Positions 49,296 to 60,026 are shown, counted from the first letter of the stretch. The stretch is 64,000 nucleotides of DNA from Denitromonas halophila (GCF_007625155.1 NZ_VMNK01000011.1:1-64000), one strand, 5' to 3'. Numbers and translations: made by a program. Notes: generated by a model from the sequence alone, not told the origin.

Positions 49296-49347
49296 GCGGA
49301 TGGTGCCCATGGCGACTGCGTCAGCAGCGTCTGCCAGCCGCATTGAA

Positions 49348-49382
49348 AGCCGGTGTGAGCCTTGCGGCCGCGCCGGCTTTTG
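49348..49382 (+). terminator. Terminator-like stem between rpsO and pnp
   Basis: AGCCGG pairs with CCGGCT (49348-49353 with 49373-49378), with an inner GCC/GGC stem, and four T follow. In E. coli the same gap holds a partial terminator and an RNase III processing stem that controls pnp. Partial read-through is inferred here. Confidence 0.6.
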
Positions 49383-49463
49383 TCATTGTCTCTCCCGATT
49401 TCACTCAAAGCGCAAAGAAACCCGGCAGTTGTCGCCTGCTGCCTAACTTGAAAGGAAAGTGCC

Positions 49464-51563
<2,100 letters not shown>

Positions 51564-51579
51564 TCGACGGTCGGACATG

Positions 51580-51610
51580 AAAAGAGGCACCCGCGGGTGC
51601 CTCTTTTTTT
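51580..51610. terminator. Bidirectional terminator between pnp and dksA
   Basis: A perfect GAGGCACCCG/CGGGTGCCTC hairpin is flanked by AAAA on the left and seven T on the right. It lies 16 bases after the pnp stop and can also end the convergent dksA transcript. Confidence 0.92.
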
Positions 51611-51654
51611 ATCTGCGGCCGCTTGAACGGCGATGCGAAAAACGCCCGAAAGGC

Positions 51655-52080
51655 TTATTTGGCCACTTGGCGCTCGCGCATTTCCTCAAGGGTCTTGCAG
51701 TCGATGCACATGGTCGCCGTCGGGCGCGCTTCCAGGCGCTTTAGGCCGATTTCGACGCCACAGCTATCGCAATAGCCATATTCACCGGATTCGATGCGGC
51801 CCAGGGCCTCGTCGATCTTTTTGATGAGTTTGCGCTCACGGTCCCGGTTGCGCAGTTCGAGCGCAATATCGGACTCCTGACTGGCGCGGTCATTGGGGTC
51901 GGCGAACACGGTCGCTTCGTCCTGCATGGTGTGAACCGTCCGTTCGATATCGTCCATCAGCTCGGACTTCACACTACTGAGGATTTCGCGAAAATGCGCC
52001 TGCTGTTTCTCGCTCATATATTCTTCACCTTTGGTGGGAACATAAGGCGGGAACTGTTTGTGCAGTGTGTCGTCAGCCAT
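51655..52080 (-). CDS. dksA: RNA polymerase-binding transcription factor DksA
   Basis: A 141-residue factor that, with ppGpp, adjusts rRNA and amino-acid promoters. The start at 52080 gives MADDTLHKQFPPYVPTKGEEYMS; the longer frame is atypical. A coiled coil (about 22-95) carries the tip Asp residues in ADPNDRASQESDIALELR. A C4 zinc finger, CDSCG then CIDC, closes the protein. Convergent with pnp, ending near the shared terminator, and divergent from the tRNA cluster. Confidence 0.95.
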   Translation of the reverse strand: MADDTLHKQFPPYVPTKGEEYMSEKQQAHFREILSSVKSELMDDIERTVHTMQDEATVFADPNDRASQESDIALELRNRDRERKLIKKIDEALGRIESGEYGYCDSCGVEIGLKRLEARPTATMCIDCKTLEEMRERQVAK

Positions 52081-52182
52081 GCCGTCGTACTCGTGGATGT
52101 GTGAAGGCGATTTAATAGCAGAAAGCAGCAGGGGCCGCAAGTAAAGCGCGTTTGCCGGTGAAAACGGTACAAAAAAATGTGT

Positions 52183-52211
52183 TTGACGCCTTTCCAGAGT
52201 CTGTGTAATAT
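52183..52211 (+). promoter_or_regulatory. Promoter of the tRNA cluster
   Basis: TTGACG (52183-52188) and TAATAT (52206-52211) are spaced by 17 bases, ending 11 bases before the first tRNA. The three tRNA genes that follow, closed by one terminator, are probably one transcript. Confidence 0.7.
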
Positions 52212-52222
52212 TCGCGCCTTCT

Positions 52223-52299
52223 CGGGGTGTAGCGCAGTCCGGTAGCGCGCTTGCTTTGGGAGCAAGATGTCGGGGGTTCGAATCCCTCCACCCCGACCA
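52223..52299 (+). tRNA. tRNA-Pro (TGG anticodon)
   Basis: A 77-base cloverleaf. The acceptor CGGGGTG pairs with CACCCCG, the anticodon stem CTTGC/GCAAG encloses TTTGGGA with TGG anticodon, and the T arm GGGGG-TTCGAAT-CCCTC-type loop is intact. CCA is encoded. Confidence 0.96.
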
Positions 52300-52324
52300 G
52301 GCTCACCCCGATTGCCCGGCGAAT

Positions 52325-52401
52325 CTGCCCGTAGCTCAATTGGATAGAGCACCGGCCTTCTAAGCCGGGGGTTGCAGGTTCGATCCCTGCCGGGCAGACC
52401 A
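52325..52401 (+). tRNA. tRNA-Arg (TCT anticodon)
   Basis: A 77-base cloverleaf. The acceptor CTGCCCG pairs with CGGGCAG, the anticodon stem CCGGC/GCCGG encloses CTTCTAA with TCT, and the T arm GCAGG-TTCGATC-CCTGC is perfect. CCA is encoded. The first base is C, less usual than G. Confidence 0.95.
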
Positions 52402-52440
52402 GGTTATTCAACCGGTGCGAAAGCGCCGGTGACAGAAAGT

Positions 52441-52517
52441 GGCGGCATTAGCTCAGTTGGTAGAGCATTGGATTGTGATTCCAAGGGTCACCGGTTCGAA
52501 ACCGGTATGTCGCCCCA
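52441..52517 (+). tRNA. tRNA-His (GTG anticodon)
   Basis: The acceptor GCGGCAT pairs with ATGTCGC, with the extra G at -1 (52441) opposite discriminator C, the histidine identity element. The anticodon stem TTGGA/TCCAA encloses TTGTGAT with GTG. The T arm ACCGG-TTCGAAA-CCGGT is perfect and CCA is encoded. Confidence 0.97.
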
Positions 52518-52522
52518 AAAAC

Positions 52523-52555
52523 AAAAAGGCCTCCGCGAATGCGGGGGCCTTTTTC
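52523..52555 (+). terminator. Terminator of the tRNA cluster
   Basis: AAAAAGGCCTCCGC pairs with GCGGGGGCCTTTTT around GAAT, followed by C and T runs. It starts 6 bases after tRNA-His. Confidence 0.9.
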
Positions 52556-52633
52556 TTTGCTGCTTGCGTGTCGGTGTTTTTCTGGTTGCCGTGCGTCAAG
52601 ACAGAAGGCGGGTCCGGTGTTTATCATCGGTGA

Positions 52634-54040
52634 ATGATCTCCGCGTCTACGCACTCCCAATTGACCCTGCGTCTGAAGCGCATTCTCGATCAGCTCTCGG
52701 AGGGGTTGGTCGAGCGCGACACCTTGGCACGACGCGTTCTGCTGGCTGCACTTGCCGGTGAGCATTCGCTGCTGATCGGCCCGCCGGGCACGGCCAAGAG
52801 CGCCCTGGCCAGACGTTTGCACCTGGCGTTTTCGGACGGCCGGTATTTTGAGCGTTTGCTCACCCGGTTCTCCGTGCCCGAGGAGCTGTTCGGCCCCTTG
52901 TCGATCAGCGCACTGGAGCAGGATCGCTATGAGCGGCATGTTGCCGGCTTTTTGCCCGATGCCAGCATTGCCTTCATCGATGAAGTGTTCAAGGCCAACA
53001 GCGCCATTCTTAACGCCTTGCTGACGCTCTTGAACGAGCGTGAGTTCGACAACGGTGCGGGGCGGATTCGCTGTCCGCTGGTGTCGGTGGTCGGCGCCAC
53101 CAATGCGGTGCCGGACGATGAAGTGGCCGAGGCGTTTTTTGATCGATTCCTGATGCGCTTGCCGGTCGAGCCAGTCAGTACGGGGAGGTTCGCCCAGTTG
53201 CTCGCCTCGCCTACCGATACCGGGATGGCACCGTTCGCCGAGCGCTTGTCGCGCGAGGATCTCGCGTGGCTGGCTTCAGTTACCGCCGAGGTGCGCGTTC
53301 CCGATACCGTCATCGCCTTGCTGGGGCAGCTTCGCAGTGCGCTGGATGAGATGACGGTGAGTGTGTCGGACCGGCGCTGGGTCAAAGTGGTGTACTTGCT
53401 CAAGACCGCCGCGGCGACTGAGGCGCGTGCTGACGTGTCGATGTGGGACCTGTCGTTGCTGCCCGCGTGTCTCGGTGCCGATCGTGAATCGCAACATCAG
53501 ATCGCGACCTGGCTGCTCGATCGTCTGGGGATTCGGATGGCCATCTCGCCGCCTCGCCTCACCCGCGTGGTCGAGGCCTTCGAGGCACAGTTGGCGGCTG
53601 AACTCAAGGCCAATGACCTGGACTATGACGCCGACGGCCGCCTGCGCTTCTCGGCCGGCGATCTGGCGCATGAGGTGGGTGACGCCAAGGGCGGGGCGGG
53701 CGCATTGCGGATGACGTATCAGCGCAAGCGCCGTTACGGCGAGGTGCACATCGAGGCGCGCACTGCGCAGGTCGATGCGCTGATTGCGCGTATCGCGCGC
53801 TATGCGGCGGAGGTGCAGGCCCAGGCCGAGGATCTCGCGCAATACGCCACCGCGAGCTTGTGGATGGATCCCGCCTTCGCCGATGCCGCCCGGAATCGCC
53901 TTGACGGCACCGTGCTGGCGATTGCCGCACTTCGCGAGCGTGCGATGACGGCCCGTGCCGGCTTCGAGGCGCTGCCGCGACTGGCCGACGGACAAGGGAC
54001 TGCCCCCGACCCCGTCGTTCACGACGCCTGGGACGATTGA
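52634..54040 (+). CDS. ravA: RavA-like MoxR AAA+ ATPase
   Basis: A 468-residue MoxR-type ATPase. Walker A is GPPGTAKSALARRL (near 54), Walker B FIDEVFKANSAILNALLTLLNERE, and a sensor GATNAVPDDEVAEAFFDRFLMRLP follows. The FEEVLLTRFSVPEELFGPLSISALEQ-like part matches RavA. The C-terminal 180 residues are helical. In E. coli RavA acts with ViaA, affecting respiratory complexes and aminoglycoside uptake; the overlapped downstream gene is a ViaA-like protein. The length is slightly shorter than E. coli RavA. Confidence 0.88.
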   Translation: MISASTHSQLTLRLKRILDQLSEGLVERDTLARRVLLAALAGEHSLLIGPPGTAKSALARRLHLAFSDGRYFERLLTRFSVPEELFGPLSISALEQDRYERHVAGFLPDASIAFIDEVFKANSAILNALLTLLNEREFDNGAGRIRCPLVSVVGATNAVPDDEVAEAFFDRFLMRLPVEPVSTGRFAQLLASPTDTGMAPFAERLSREDLAWLASVTAEVRVPDTVIALLGQLRSALDEMTVSVSDRRWVKVVYLLKTAAATEARADVSMWDLSLLPACLGADRESQHQIATWLLDRLGIRMAISPPRLTRVVEAFEAQLAAELKANDLDYDADGRLRFSAGDLAHEVGDAKGGAGALRMTYQRKRRYGEVHIEARTAQVDALIARIARYAAEVQAQAEDLAQYATASLWMDPAFADAARNRLDGTVLAIAALRERAMTARAGFEALPRLADGQGTAPDPVVHDAWDD

Positions 54041-54048
54041 GGTCTCCG

Positions 54049-55632
54049 ATGCCGGCGGCCGAGGTGGTCTCACCGCTGATGTTCTCCGCGCTGGAAGACA
54101 AGCTCGCCGCGCTGGAAACGCTGCCGCGCAGTCTGTGGCTGGGCGGCTTGACGCATTCGCTGGGTGAGCTCGAATCCCGCCTGTCGGCGCTTGATGAGTT
54201 ACGGACGCAACTCGCCCAGGGCACGCTGCCCGATGCGCCGGCATGGCGTTGGCCGGGCGATCCGTTGGCCGCGCCGCTGGTGGCGGTATTCGAACAGCTC
54301 GCACTGGCGCGCCACTGTCAGCGTGAAGCGGCGCTGGCCGACACCGTGCTGATGAGTGCGCTGTTTCATCTCGATCTCATTGTCGATTATCAGGATCGCG
54401 GCGCGAGCGCATCCGAGGCCGCCCAGATGGCCATCGACGCGTTTTCCGCCGACTGGCAAGATCGCTGCGGTGTGATGGACGAGTTGGCGGCGGCGCTCGG
54501 GCAGGTGCCCGACCTCGCCGATAACGATCGCTGGGACCTGCTGGCCGGTTTGCTGCGCAGCACCAGTTGGCAGGCCGTCGTGCAGGCGCGACGTTTGATT
54601 GAACAACTGCCTGAACTCGCCAAGGTGATTCGGGGCCTGGGCCGGGCGCAAGCGGCTCGTCAGCCCGACACCGACAGCGCCCGACAAACCGACATCCAGC
54701 GCGCGGCACAAGCCACGCGTCAGTTCTCACGCCGCGTGCGCGTTCCCGACTTGCCCGGCGAAACCCGCGGGATTCAACGCTCGGACCGCATTAGCCGCAT
54801 GCTGCCGGTGGAGTCGGTTCTGCTCGGGCACCCAAAACTTCGTTTGGTCTGGCACGCCCGACGCGCCGAGCGCGCCTTGCTGACCTACGAAGACGATGAC
54901 CGGATGTCGGAGGTCGTGCACGAGATCAGCACGGTGTATTTGCCGACGCCCGCGCCCACACCGGCGCCGCGCCCCGAGATGGGGCCGATGCTCATTTGCG
55001 TCGATACCTCCGGCTCCATGCAGGGTGGCGCTGAGGCGGTGGCCAAGGCGGTGGTGCTGGAGGCGGCGCGCAGTGCGCATGCGCAGCGGCGCGATTGCCG
55101 GGTGTTTGCGTTTGGCGGGCCCGGTGAGGTGCTGGAAATTCAGCTGTCGATGGATGTAGACGGCGTGGTGCGCCTGACGCAGTTTCTTGGTCAGGCCTTT
55201 CGCGGCGGCACCGATATTGGTGGGCCGCTCGAGCGTTGTCTGGATGCGGTCGCCACGGCGCAGTGGGCGCAGGCTGACCTGCTGCTCGCCACCGATGGCG
55301 CCTTTGGTGCAACGCCGGCGCTGGCCGAGCGACTGGCCAGCGTAAAAGCGCATACGGGCTTGCGCGTGCAAGGCGTGCTGATCGGTGACCGGGAGACGGT
55401 CGGGCTGCTTGAGCTGTCGGATGCCATCTTCTGGGTGCGCGACTGGCGACGATTCGGCCCCAGCGATGTCGAATCGCCGGTCCACAGCAAGAGTCTTACC
55501 GCCGAGTACTTCCCTGGGGCGCTCAGAACGCCCGAGAACCGGCGTTCGACGGTATCGGGTGGCGAGGCCTCACAAGCGGTGCGCGCGGGCCAGCACGCGG
55601 CGATAACGCCGTCTTCAAAGGAGCGACCATGA
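54049..55632 (+). CDS. viaA: ViaA-like VWA-domain protein
   Basis: A 527-residue partner of RavA. The start at 54049 has GAGG six bases upstream; a TTG at 54037 overlapping the ravA stop is the alternative. The N-terminal two thirds are helical. A C-terminal von Willebrand A domain (about 315-490) has the metal-ion site DTSGSM in MLICVDTSGSMQGG, a Thr in FRGGTDIGGPLE and Asp in LLLATDGAFG. It is longer than E. coli ViaA by about 45 residues, with an Arg/Ser-rich tail. Its stop overlaps the DUF364 start. Confidence 0.85.
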   Translation: MPAAEVVSPLMFSALEDKLAALETLPRSLWLGGLTHSLGELESRLSALDELRTQLAQGTLPDAPAWRWPGDPLAAPLVAVFEQLALARHCQREAALADTVLMSALFHLDLIVDYQDRGASASEAAQMAIDAFSADWQDRCGVMDELAAALGQVPDLADNDRWDLLAGLLRSTSWQAVVQARRLIEQLPELAKVIRGLGRAQAARQPDTDSARQTDIQRAAQATRQFSRRVRVPDLPGETRGIQRSDRISRMLPVESVLLGHPKLRLVWHARRAERALLTYEDDDRMSEVVHEISTVYLPTPAPTPAPRPEMGPMLICVDTSGSMQGGAEAVAKAVVLEAARSAHAQRRDCRVFAFGGPGEVLEIQLSMDVDGVVRLTQFLGQAFRGGTDIGGPLERCLDAVATAQWAQADLLLATDGAFGATPALAERLASVKAHTGLRVQGVLIGDRETVGLLELSDAIFWVRDWRRFGPSDVESPVHSKSLTAEYFPGALRTPENRRSTVSGGEASQAVRAGQHAAITPSSKERP

Positions 55633-56462
55633 GTTTTGCCAACGACTACCTGAAGCAACTCGAACAGATCGCCGCACGGCACCCGCTGCCATGCGTCCGT
55701 GCGTTGCATCTGCCGCCGCTCGAAGCGGCCGGCAGCAAGAACGGCGAGTTCTGCGCGATCGAGCTCGAAGACGGCGCGTTGGGGCTGTCGTATGTGCTGC
55801 TCGACGACACGCTGCGCCAACTGCTCGATGGGCGCGACGGCTTGGGCGTGGTCGGGGCCGAGGCCGTGACGCTGGCGCGTGCCTACGCCGAGGGTGAGGG
55901 CGTCGCACGTACGCTCGGCTTCGCCGCGGCCAATGCGATCACCCGGCATTTTCTCGACCGGACGGGTTACGCGCCGCCTGACAGCGTGGACTCCATCGGG
56001 GGGCTGCGGCCCGAGGCCGGCGACCGTATCGGCATGATCGGCTTCTTCCGGCCGCTGGCCGATCGCATCGTGGCATCGGGTGCGCGCTTGGTGGTGGTGG
56101 AGTTGAATGCCGATCTGGCCGGGATGCAAGCGGGCTATGAAGTCACCACGGACGCCTCGGCGCTGGTCGACTGCAACAAGGTGTTGTCGACCAGCACGAT
56201 CCTGCTCAATGACACGCTCGAGGGCATGCTGGCGCGATGCGAGCGCGCCAACTGCATCGCCTTGATCGGCCCCAGCGCCGGCTGTCTGCCGGATGCCTTG
56301 TTTGCGCGCGGCGTCAGTTCGCTGGGTGGCAGCTGGGTGACGGACCGCGAGGGCTTCATCGCGGCGCTGGCGGCGGGTGAGGGCTGGAGCCGCCATGCGC
56401 GCAAGTGCGCCGTGACACCGGCCGACTGGCCAGGCTTCGAGCGGCTGCTGTCCAGCGTTTAG
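55629..56462 (+). CDS. DUF364/DUF4213 family protein, putative metal chelation
   Basis: A 277-residue protein with two parts: an N-terminal DUF4213-like domain (about 1-105, GLSYVLLDD, ARAYAEGEGVARTLGFAAANAIT) and a C-terminal Rossmann-like DUF364 domain (RIGMIGFFRPLADRIVASGARLVVVELN, then VLSTSTILLNDTLEGML and CIALIGPSAGCLPDALFARGV). I know this pair annotated as 'putative heavy-metal chelation'; catalysis is unproved. The ATG overlaps the viaA stop (ATGA), a strong link to RavA-ViaA. It converges on the VOC gene with a 4-base overlap at the stops. Confidence 0.8.
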   Translation: MSFANDYLKQLEQIAARHPLPCVRALHLPPLEAAGSKNGEFCAIELEDGALGLSYVLLDDTLRQLLDGRDGLGVVGAEAVTLARAYAEGEGVARTLGFAAANAITRHFLDRTGYAPPDSVDSIGGLRPEAGDRIGMIGFFRPLADRIVASGARLVVVELNADLAGMQAGYEVTTDASALVDCNKVLSTSTILLNDTLEGMLARCERANCIALIGPSAGCLPDALFARGVSSLGGSWVTDREGFIAALAAGEGWSRHARKCAVTPADWPGFERLLSSV

Positions 56463-56839
56463 GCGGGGTTCGAGACTTCGATCAGGTTGCCGTCCGGATC
56501 GCGGAAATACACCGACAGGATCGGGCCGGTGGCGCCGGTGCGCGGAATCGGGCCGTCAAGCACCGCGACGCCGCAGTCGGCCAGATGGGCGATGACCTCG
56601 GTCAGCGGTGTGCTGCTAATGAAACACAGGTCGGCGCTGCCTGGCAGCGGCGCGTTGGCATGCGGTTGCAGCTCGGCGTGATGCTGATGCAGGTTGATCT
56701 TCTGGTGGCCGAAGGCGAGCGCGATGCGGCCGCCGCCAAAGACGACTTTCTCCATCTTCATGACGCGTGTGTAGAAGTCGCAACTCGCGGCGATGTCGGC
56801 GACCGTCAGTACCAGGTGGTCAAGGTGGCTGATACGCAT
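56459..56839 (-). CDS. VOC family (glyoxalase/dioxygenase superfamily) protein
   Basis: A 126-residue vicinal-oxygen-chelate protein. Two beta-alpha-beta-beta-beta units are seen: ISHLDHLVLTVADIAASCDFYTRVMKME, and then ADLCFISSTPLTEVIAHLADCGV with the closing VYFRDPDGNLIEVSNP. Metal ligands fit His8, His56-region and Glu near 121. The subgroup resembles virulence-protein-like VOC members, and the substrate is unknown. The start at 56839 overlaps the stop of the upstream gene; a long frame further up is not coding. Confidence 0.87.
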   Translation of the reverse strand: MRISHLDHLVLTVADIAASCDFYTRVMKMEKVVFGGGRIALAFGHQKINLHQHHAELQPHANAPLPGSADLCFISSTPLTEVIAHLADCGVAVLDGPIPRTGATGPILSVYFRDPDGNLIEVSNPA

Positions 56840-57327
56840 CAGATCTCTCGTGTTTCTCCGTCGATGATGAAGCCGATGGTGCGCCGTGGCGCCTCGGGCT
56901 CCACCTTGGCCACATAGCACAGCAGCTGGATCGAGGATTGATGCGCAAGCAACATGCAGGGCGCGCCATTGAGCGTGCCTTCGACCCGGATGCCGTGAAA
57001 ACTCTCTTCGGCCAGCAAGCTGACATTGATCTGCACGCCGCCATGCAGAATGGCGAGGATGGCGGGCTGCGCGTCGTGGGGCACCTGGGTGCGCCACTCG
57101 GTCACGGTGTCGGCCAGGCGGCGCATCAGGGCACCGGCTGACTGATACAGATTCTGCTCGGCCGGATGTGTTGGTTTGGCCGGCGTGGCTTGCGGCACAC
57201 CGGCGCCGGGCGGCACGGGGCATTGCATCAGCTCGGGCTTGGCCGTGCGAATGCGGGCGATCATTTCGTCCGGGCCGACGACGATGGTGGTGGTGTCGTG
57301 CTTGGGCGGTGTCGGGGGTGATGACAT
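56839..57327 (-). CDS. Hypothetical protein
   Basis: A 162-residue soluble protein that I do not recognise. The first 60 residues are Pro/Thr-rich and look disordered (PPTPPKHDTTTIVVGPDEM). The rest has helix NLYQSAGALMRRLADTVTEW followed by beta-rich AILHGGVQINVSLLAEESFHGIRVEGTLNGAPCMLLAHQSSIQLLCYVAKVE-type sequence, ending RRTIGFIIDGETREI. Its stop overlaps the VOC gene start. Six bases separate it from the upstream membrane protein gene; the three may form a transcript. Confidence 0.6.
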   Translation of the reverse strand: MSSPPTPPKHDTTTIVVGPDEMIARIRTAKPELMQCPVPPGAGVPQATPAKPTHPAEQNLYQSAGALMRRLADTVTEWRTQVPHDAQPAILAILHGGVQINVSLLAEESFHGIRVEGTLNGAPCMLLAHQSSIQLLCYVAKVEPEAPRRTIGFIIDGETREI

Positions 57328-57333
57328 GGCGTG

Positions 57334-57969
57334 TCAGAATCCTCTCAGCAGCTCGGTGATTATTTGTTCGATCGGCGCGATCAGCTCGGGGACGGTGCGG
57401 CGAAGCACCACGAACACCAGCAGCGCGATGGCAATCCAGATAGCCAGACGACTCAGCCCGCTGCCACCCGTGTCGCGCGGGAGTCGGCGCACGCCGGTGG
57501 CGAGGGCGGTGGCTTTTGAGTGGTCCGGGTCGGGGTCGGTCCGGTGGGTGTGTGTGGCGTGCGCATGCGCGGGTGCGGCCGTGGTGTTGCGGTTGTTCGG
57601 GTTCATGAATTCGGCGAGTTTTCCGGTCAGTTGAATCGCATGTTTGCCATGGTTCAGCAGGGCGGCTGTGCCGTTGAGTTGTTGTGTGGTGTCGACTTTT
57701 GGCAGCCACACCAGCCCGCCGCCAAAAATGGGATGCATCTGGACAGCATGGCCGGTGGCGTATTCGACCACGCGAATGCAGTTGGTGGCGCGGGCCCCGT
57801 TGACGACGGCACTGCCCCAGCCGGAGCGGCCCACGACCGGGCCGGCGTCGGCAGGCAGGCTGTCGGTCATGCGAGAAACGCGGCGCAGCACACGCATGAT
57901 GACGCGCCAGATCATGACGAACACAAATAGACTGAAAATCAGCCCAAAGGGGATGGAAAAGTGATTCAT
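57334..57969 (-). CDS. Hypothetical membrane protein with His-rich middle
   Basis: A 211-residue protein with an N-terminal membrane helix (about 8-26) and a C-terminal one (about 172-192), so both ends are near the membrane. The middle has NCIRVVEYATGHAVQMHPIFGGGLVWLPK and a His/Thr/Pro-rich stretch (PAHAHATHTHRTDPDPDH) that could bind metal. No family is recognised. It heads a possible minus-strand unit with the unknown protein and the VOC protein. Confidence 0.6.
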   Translation of the reverse strand: MNHFSIPFGLIFSLFVFVMIWRVIMRVLRRVSRMTDSLPADAGPVVGRSGWGSAVVNGARATNCIRVVEYATGHAVQMHPIFGGGLVWLPKVDTTQQLNGTAALLNHGKHAIQLTGKLAEFMNPNNRNTTAAPAHAHATHTHRTDPDPDHSKATALATGVRRLPRDTGGSGLSRLAIWIAIALLVFVVLRRTVPELIAPIEQIITELLRGF

Positions 57970-58157
57970 GGGCCCGGATCGAGGCAGCAGGGGGATCAGC
58001 CTAGCCGAGCCGGCCGGCCGAGGGCAAGCCGGCGCGCGTACAATCCGCTTTTGCTATTGCGGTGTGCCACCAGGGCCACCGTGCCGACGATCGAGACCGA
58101 TGTGAAAAACGCCCGCCTGTGTGTGACGCTTTGCCCGACCTGTTTTCGGAGGCCGGC

Positions 58158-59297
58158 ATGACCGAATCCGAACAGCCGATGATCGAATGGACTGTAGGCT
58201 CGCGCACCCAAAGCGCGCAGTGGCGCTCTGAGCGGGGCGCGCCGCCGCCGCGTCGGGTGGTGACGGCTGACGACACCATGAGCGCCGACACCGCCTACCG
58301 GCTGGCCTGCGAGGGCACGGCCTTGTTGTGGAAGGGCGACTATCACAACGCGCGCCAGCTCCTGCAGGCGATGAGCCGACGCGTGCAGCGCAGCCGGCGG
58401 GGTCCGTCGGACGACAAATCGATCGCCGAGCGCTTTCATCTGCATCGCCAGGCGCAGGCGCAGCAGGCGCGCACCTTGGGCATGGTGCTGGTGCCGGTGG
58501 CGGCGGGGCATCGTGTGTCGCTGCGCCGCGCGCCGGACGTGGCCGAGGCCTGCATGAGCGTGTTTGGCGCGGCCAAGGTCGACTACGCCATCTCGCTGCG
58601 CGAACTGCTTGGCCTGGTGGGGGCGTATCAGTGGCGGCTCAAGGGCGTGAGCGTGCCCGCGCTGGACGCGACGATTACCCCGCACTACGGCGTGTTTTCG
58701 CCGATTCGGGGTGAGTATGTCGACCTGGTTGCACAGGCGCCGCTGCCGGCCACGACGCTGGCTTTTGACATTGGCACCGGCTCCGGCGTGCTGGCGGCCG
58801 TGCTGGTTAAGCGCGGGATAAAGCAGGTGGTTGCCACCGATACCGACCCGCGGGCACTGGCGTGCGCGCTGGACAACCTGACGCAGCTCGGTGTGGCCAA
58901 GCAGGTTGCGCTGCAGAAGATGGATCTGTTCCCTGAAGGCCGCGCGCCCTTGATTGTGTGCAATCCGCCCTGGGTGCCGGCGCGGCCATCGGCCCCGATT
59001 GAAGCGGCGGTGTACGACCCCGACAGCCGCATGTTGCGTGGCTTTCTGGCCGGGCTGGTCGAGCATCTCGCGCCGGGCGGCGAGGGTTGGCTGATTCTGT
59101 CGGATCTGGCCGAACACCTCGGTCTGCGCACCCGCGAAGAACTGCTGGCATGGATCGATGCCGCGGGTCTGGCGGTGCACAACCGCCATGAAATCCGTCC
59201 GCGCCACGCCAAGGCGCAAGACACGGATGACCCCCTGCATGCGGCGCGCGCGGCCGAAATGACCACGCTGTGGCGCTTGGTGGCGAAGCGCGCTTAG
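58158..59297 (+). CDS. Class I SAM-dependent methyltransferase
   Basis: A 379-residue protein. The ATG at 58158 has GGAGG six bases upstream. Residues 1-185 are an unusual N-terminal part, helical from about 40, that includes HRVSLRRAPDVAEACMSVFG. The catalytic half has motif I LAFDIGTGSGVLAAVLVKRG (near 197-216), ATDTDPRALACALDNL, and VCNPPWVPARP with NPPW at 269-272. NPPW/Y is typical of N-methyltransferases acting on Gln or on adenine/guanine in RNA. The target is unknown. It is divergent from the membrane protein gene. Confidence 0.82.
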   Translation: MTESEQPMIEWTVGSRTQSAQWRSERGAPPPRRVVTADDTMSADTAYRLACEGTALLWKGDYHNARQLLQAMSRRVQRSRRGPSDDKSIAERFHLHRQAQAQQARTLGMVLVPVAAGHRVSLRRAPDVAEACMSVFGAAKVDYAISLRELLGLVGAYQWRLKGVSVPALDATITPHYGVFSPIRGEYVDLVAQAPLPATTLAFDIGTGSGVLAAVLVKRGIKQVVATDTDPRALACALDNLTQLGVAKQVALQKMDLFPEGRAPLIVCNPPWVPARPSAPIEAAVYDPDSRMLRGFLAGLVEHLAPGGEGWLILSDLAEHLGLRTREELLAWIDAAGLAVHNRHEIRPRHAKAQDTDDPLHAARAAEMTTLWRLVAKRA

Positions 59298-59300
59298 CGG

Positions 59301-60017
59301 CTACTGCCAGTCGACCGTCGCGGCGAGCAGGTAGCCCGCGCCGTAGACGGTCTTGATCAGCTTGGCGTGCTGGGGGTCTTCGTCCAGCCGGCGGCGCAGG
59401 CGCGAGATGCGCAGGTCGATGCTGCGATCAAGCGCGCACACGTCGCGACCATCAAGCAGCTGGTCGCGCGAGAGGATCTGGTTGGCGTGTTCGAGCAGAA
59501 CGGTCAGCAATTGCGCTTCGGCCACGCTCAAGGTGTCTTCGGTGCCGTCGGGGCTGATCAGACGGTGCGTGCCGGTGTCGAAGCGCCAGCCGGCAAAATG
59601 CGCGCGTCGGGTTGCACTGCCGTTACCGACGGCCGGTTCGCTCTGGTAGCGACGCAGGATGCTGCGCACCCGGGCGATCAGTTCGCGCGGTTCGAAAGGC
59701 TTGGTCATGTAGTCGTCCGCGCCCAGCTCCAGACCCATCACCCGGTCGTGGGTGTCGCCACGACCGGTGACGATCAGCAGCCCGAAACGATGGCGCGCAC
59801 GCAGTTGCTGCATGACGTCCAGCCCGTCCATGTCCGGCAGGCCGAGGTCGAGAATGGCGACCTGCGGGGTCTGGATACGTAGATGGCGCAGGAAGTCGCC
59901 GCCGGTGGCGAACAGTTCGCAGCGGAACTCAAAACGTTGCAGCGTCGATTCAATCAGTCGGGCGATGGCCGGGTCGTCTTCAATGACGTGGATCAGGGGC
60001 CGGGGCGGGTGTGACAT
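59301..60017 (-). CDS. Winged-helix response regulator
   Basis: A 238-residue OmpR-family regulator. Receiver: EDDPAI, phospho-acceptor Asp57 in VAILDLGLPDMDG, Thr in IVTGRGD and Lys in YMTKPFEPRE. The C-terminal winged helix (about 135-235) ends KLIKTVYGAGYLLAATVDWQ. It lies 9 bases downstream of the hybrid kinase gene and is the probable final receiver. Targets are unknown; the divergent acyl-CoA ligase is one candidate. Confidence 0.88.
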   Translation of the reverse strand: MSHPPRPLIHVIEDDPAIARLIESTLQRFEFRCELFATGGDFLRHLRIQTPQVAILDLGLPDMDGLDVMQQLRARHRFGLLIVTGRGDTHDRVMGLELGADDYMTKPFEPRELIARVRSILRRYQSEPAVGNGSATRRAHFAGWRFDTGTHRLISPDGTEDTLSVAEAQLLTVLLEHANQILSRDQLLDGRDVCALDRSIDLRISRLRRRLDEDPQHAKLIKTVYGAGYLLAATVDWQ

Positions 60018-60026
60018 GCCGGTCTC

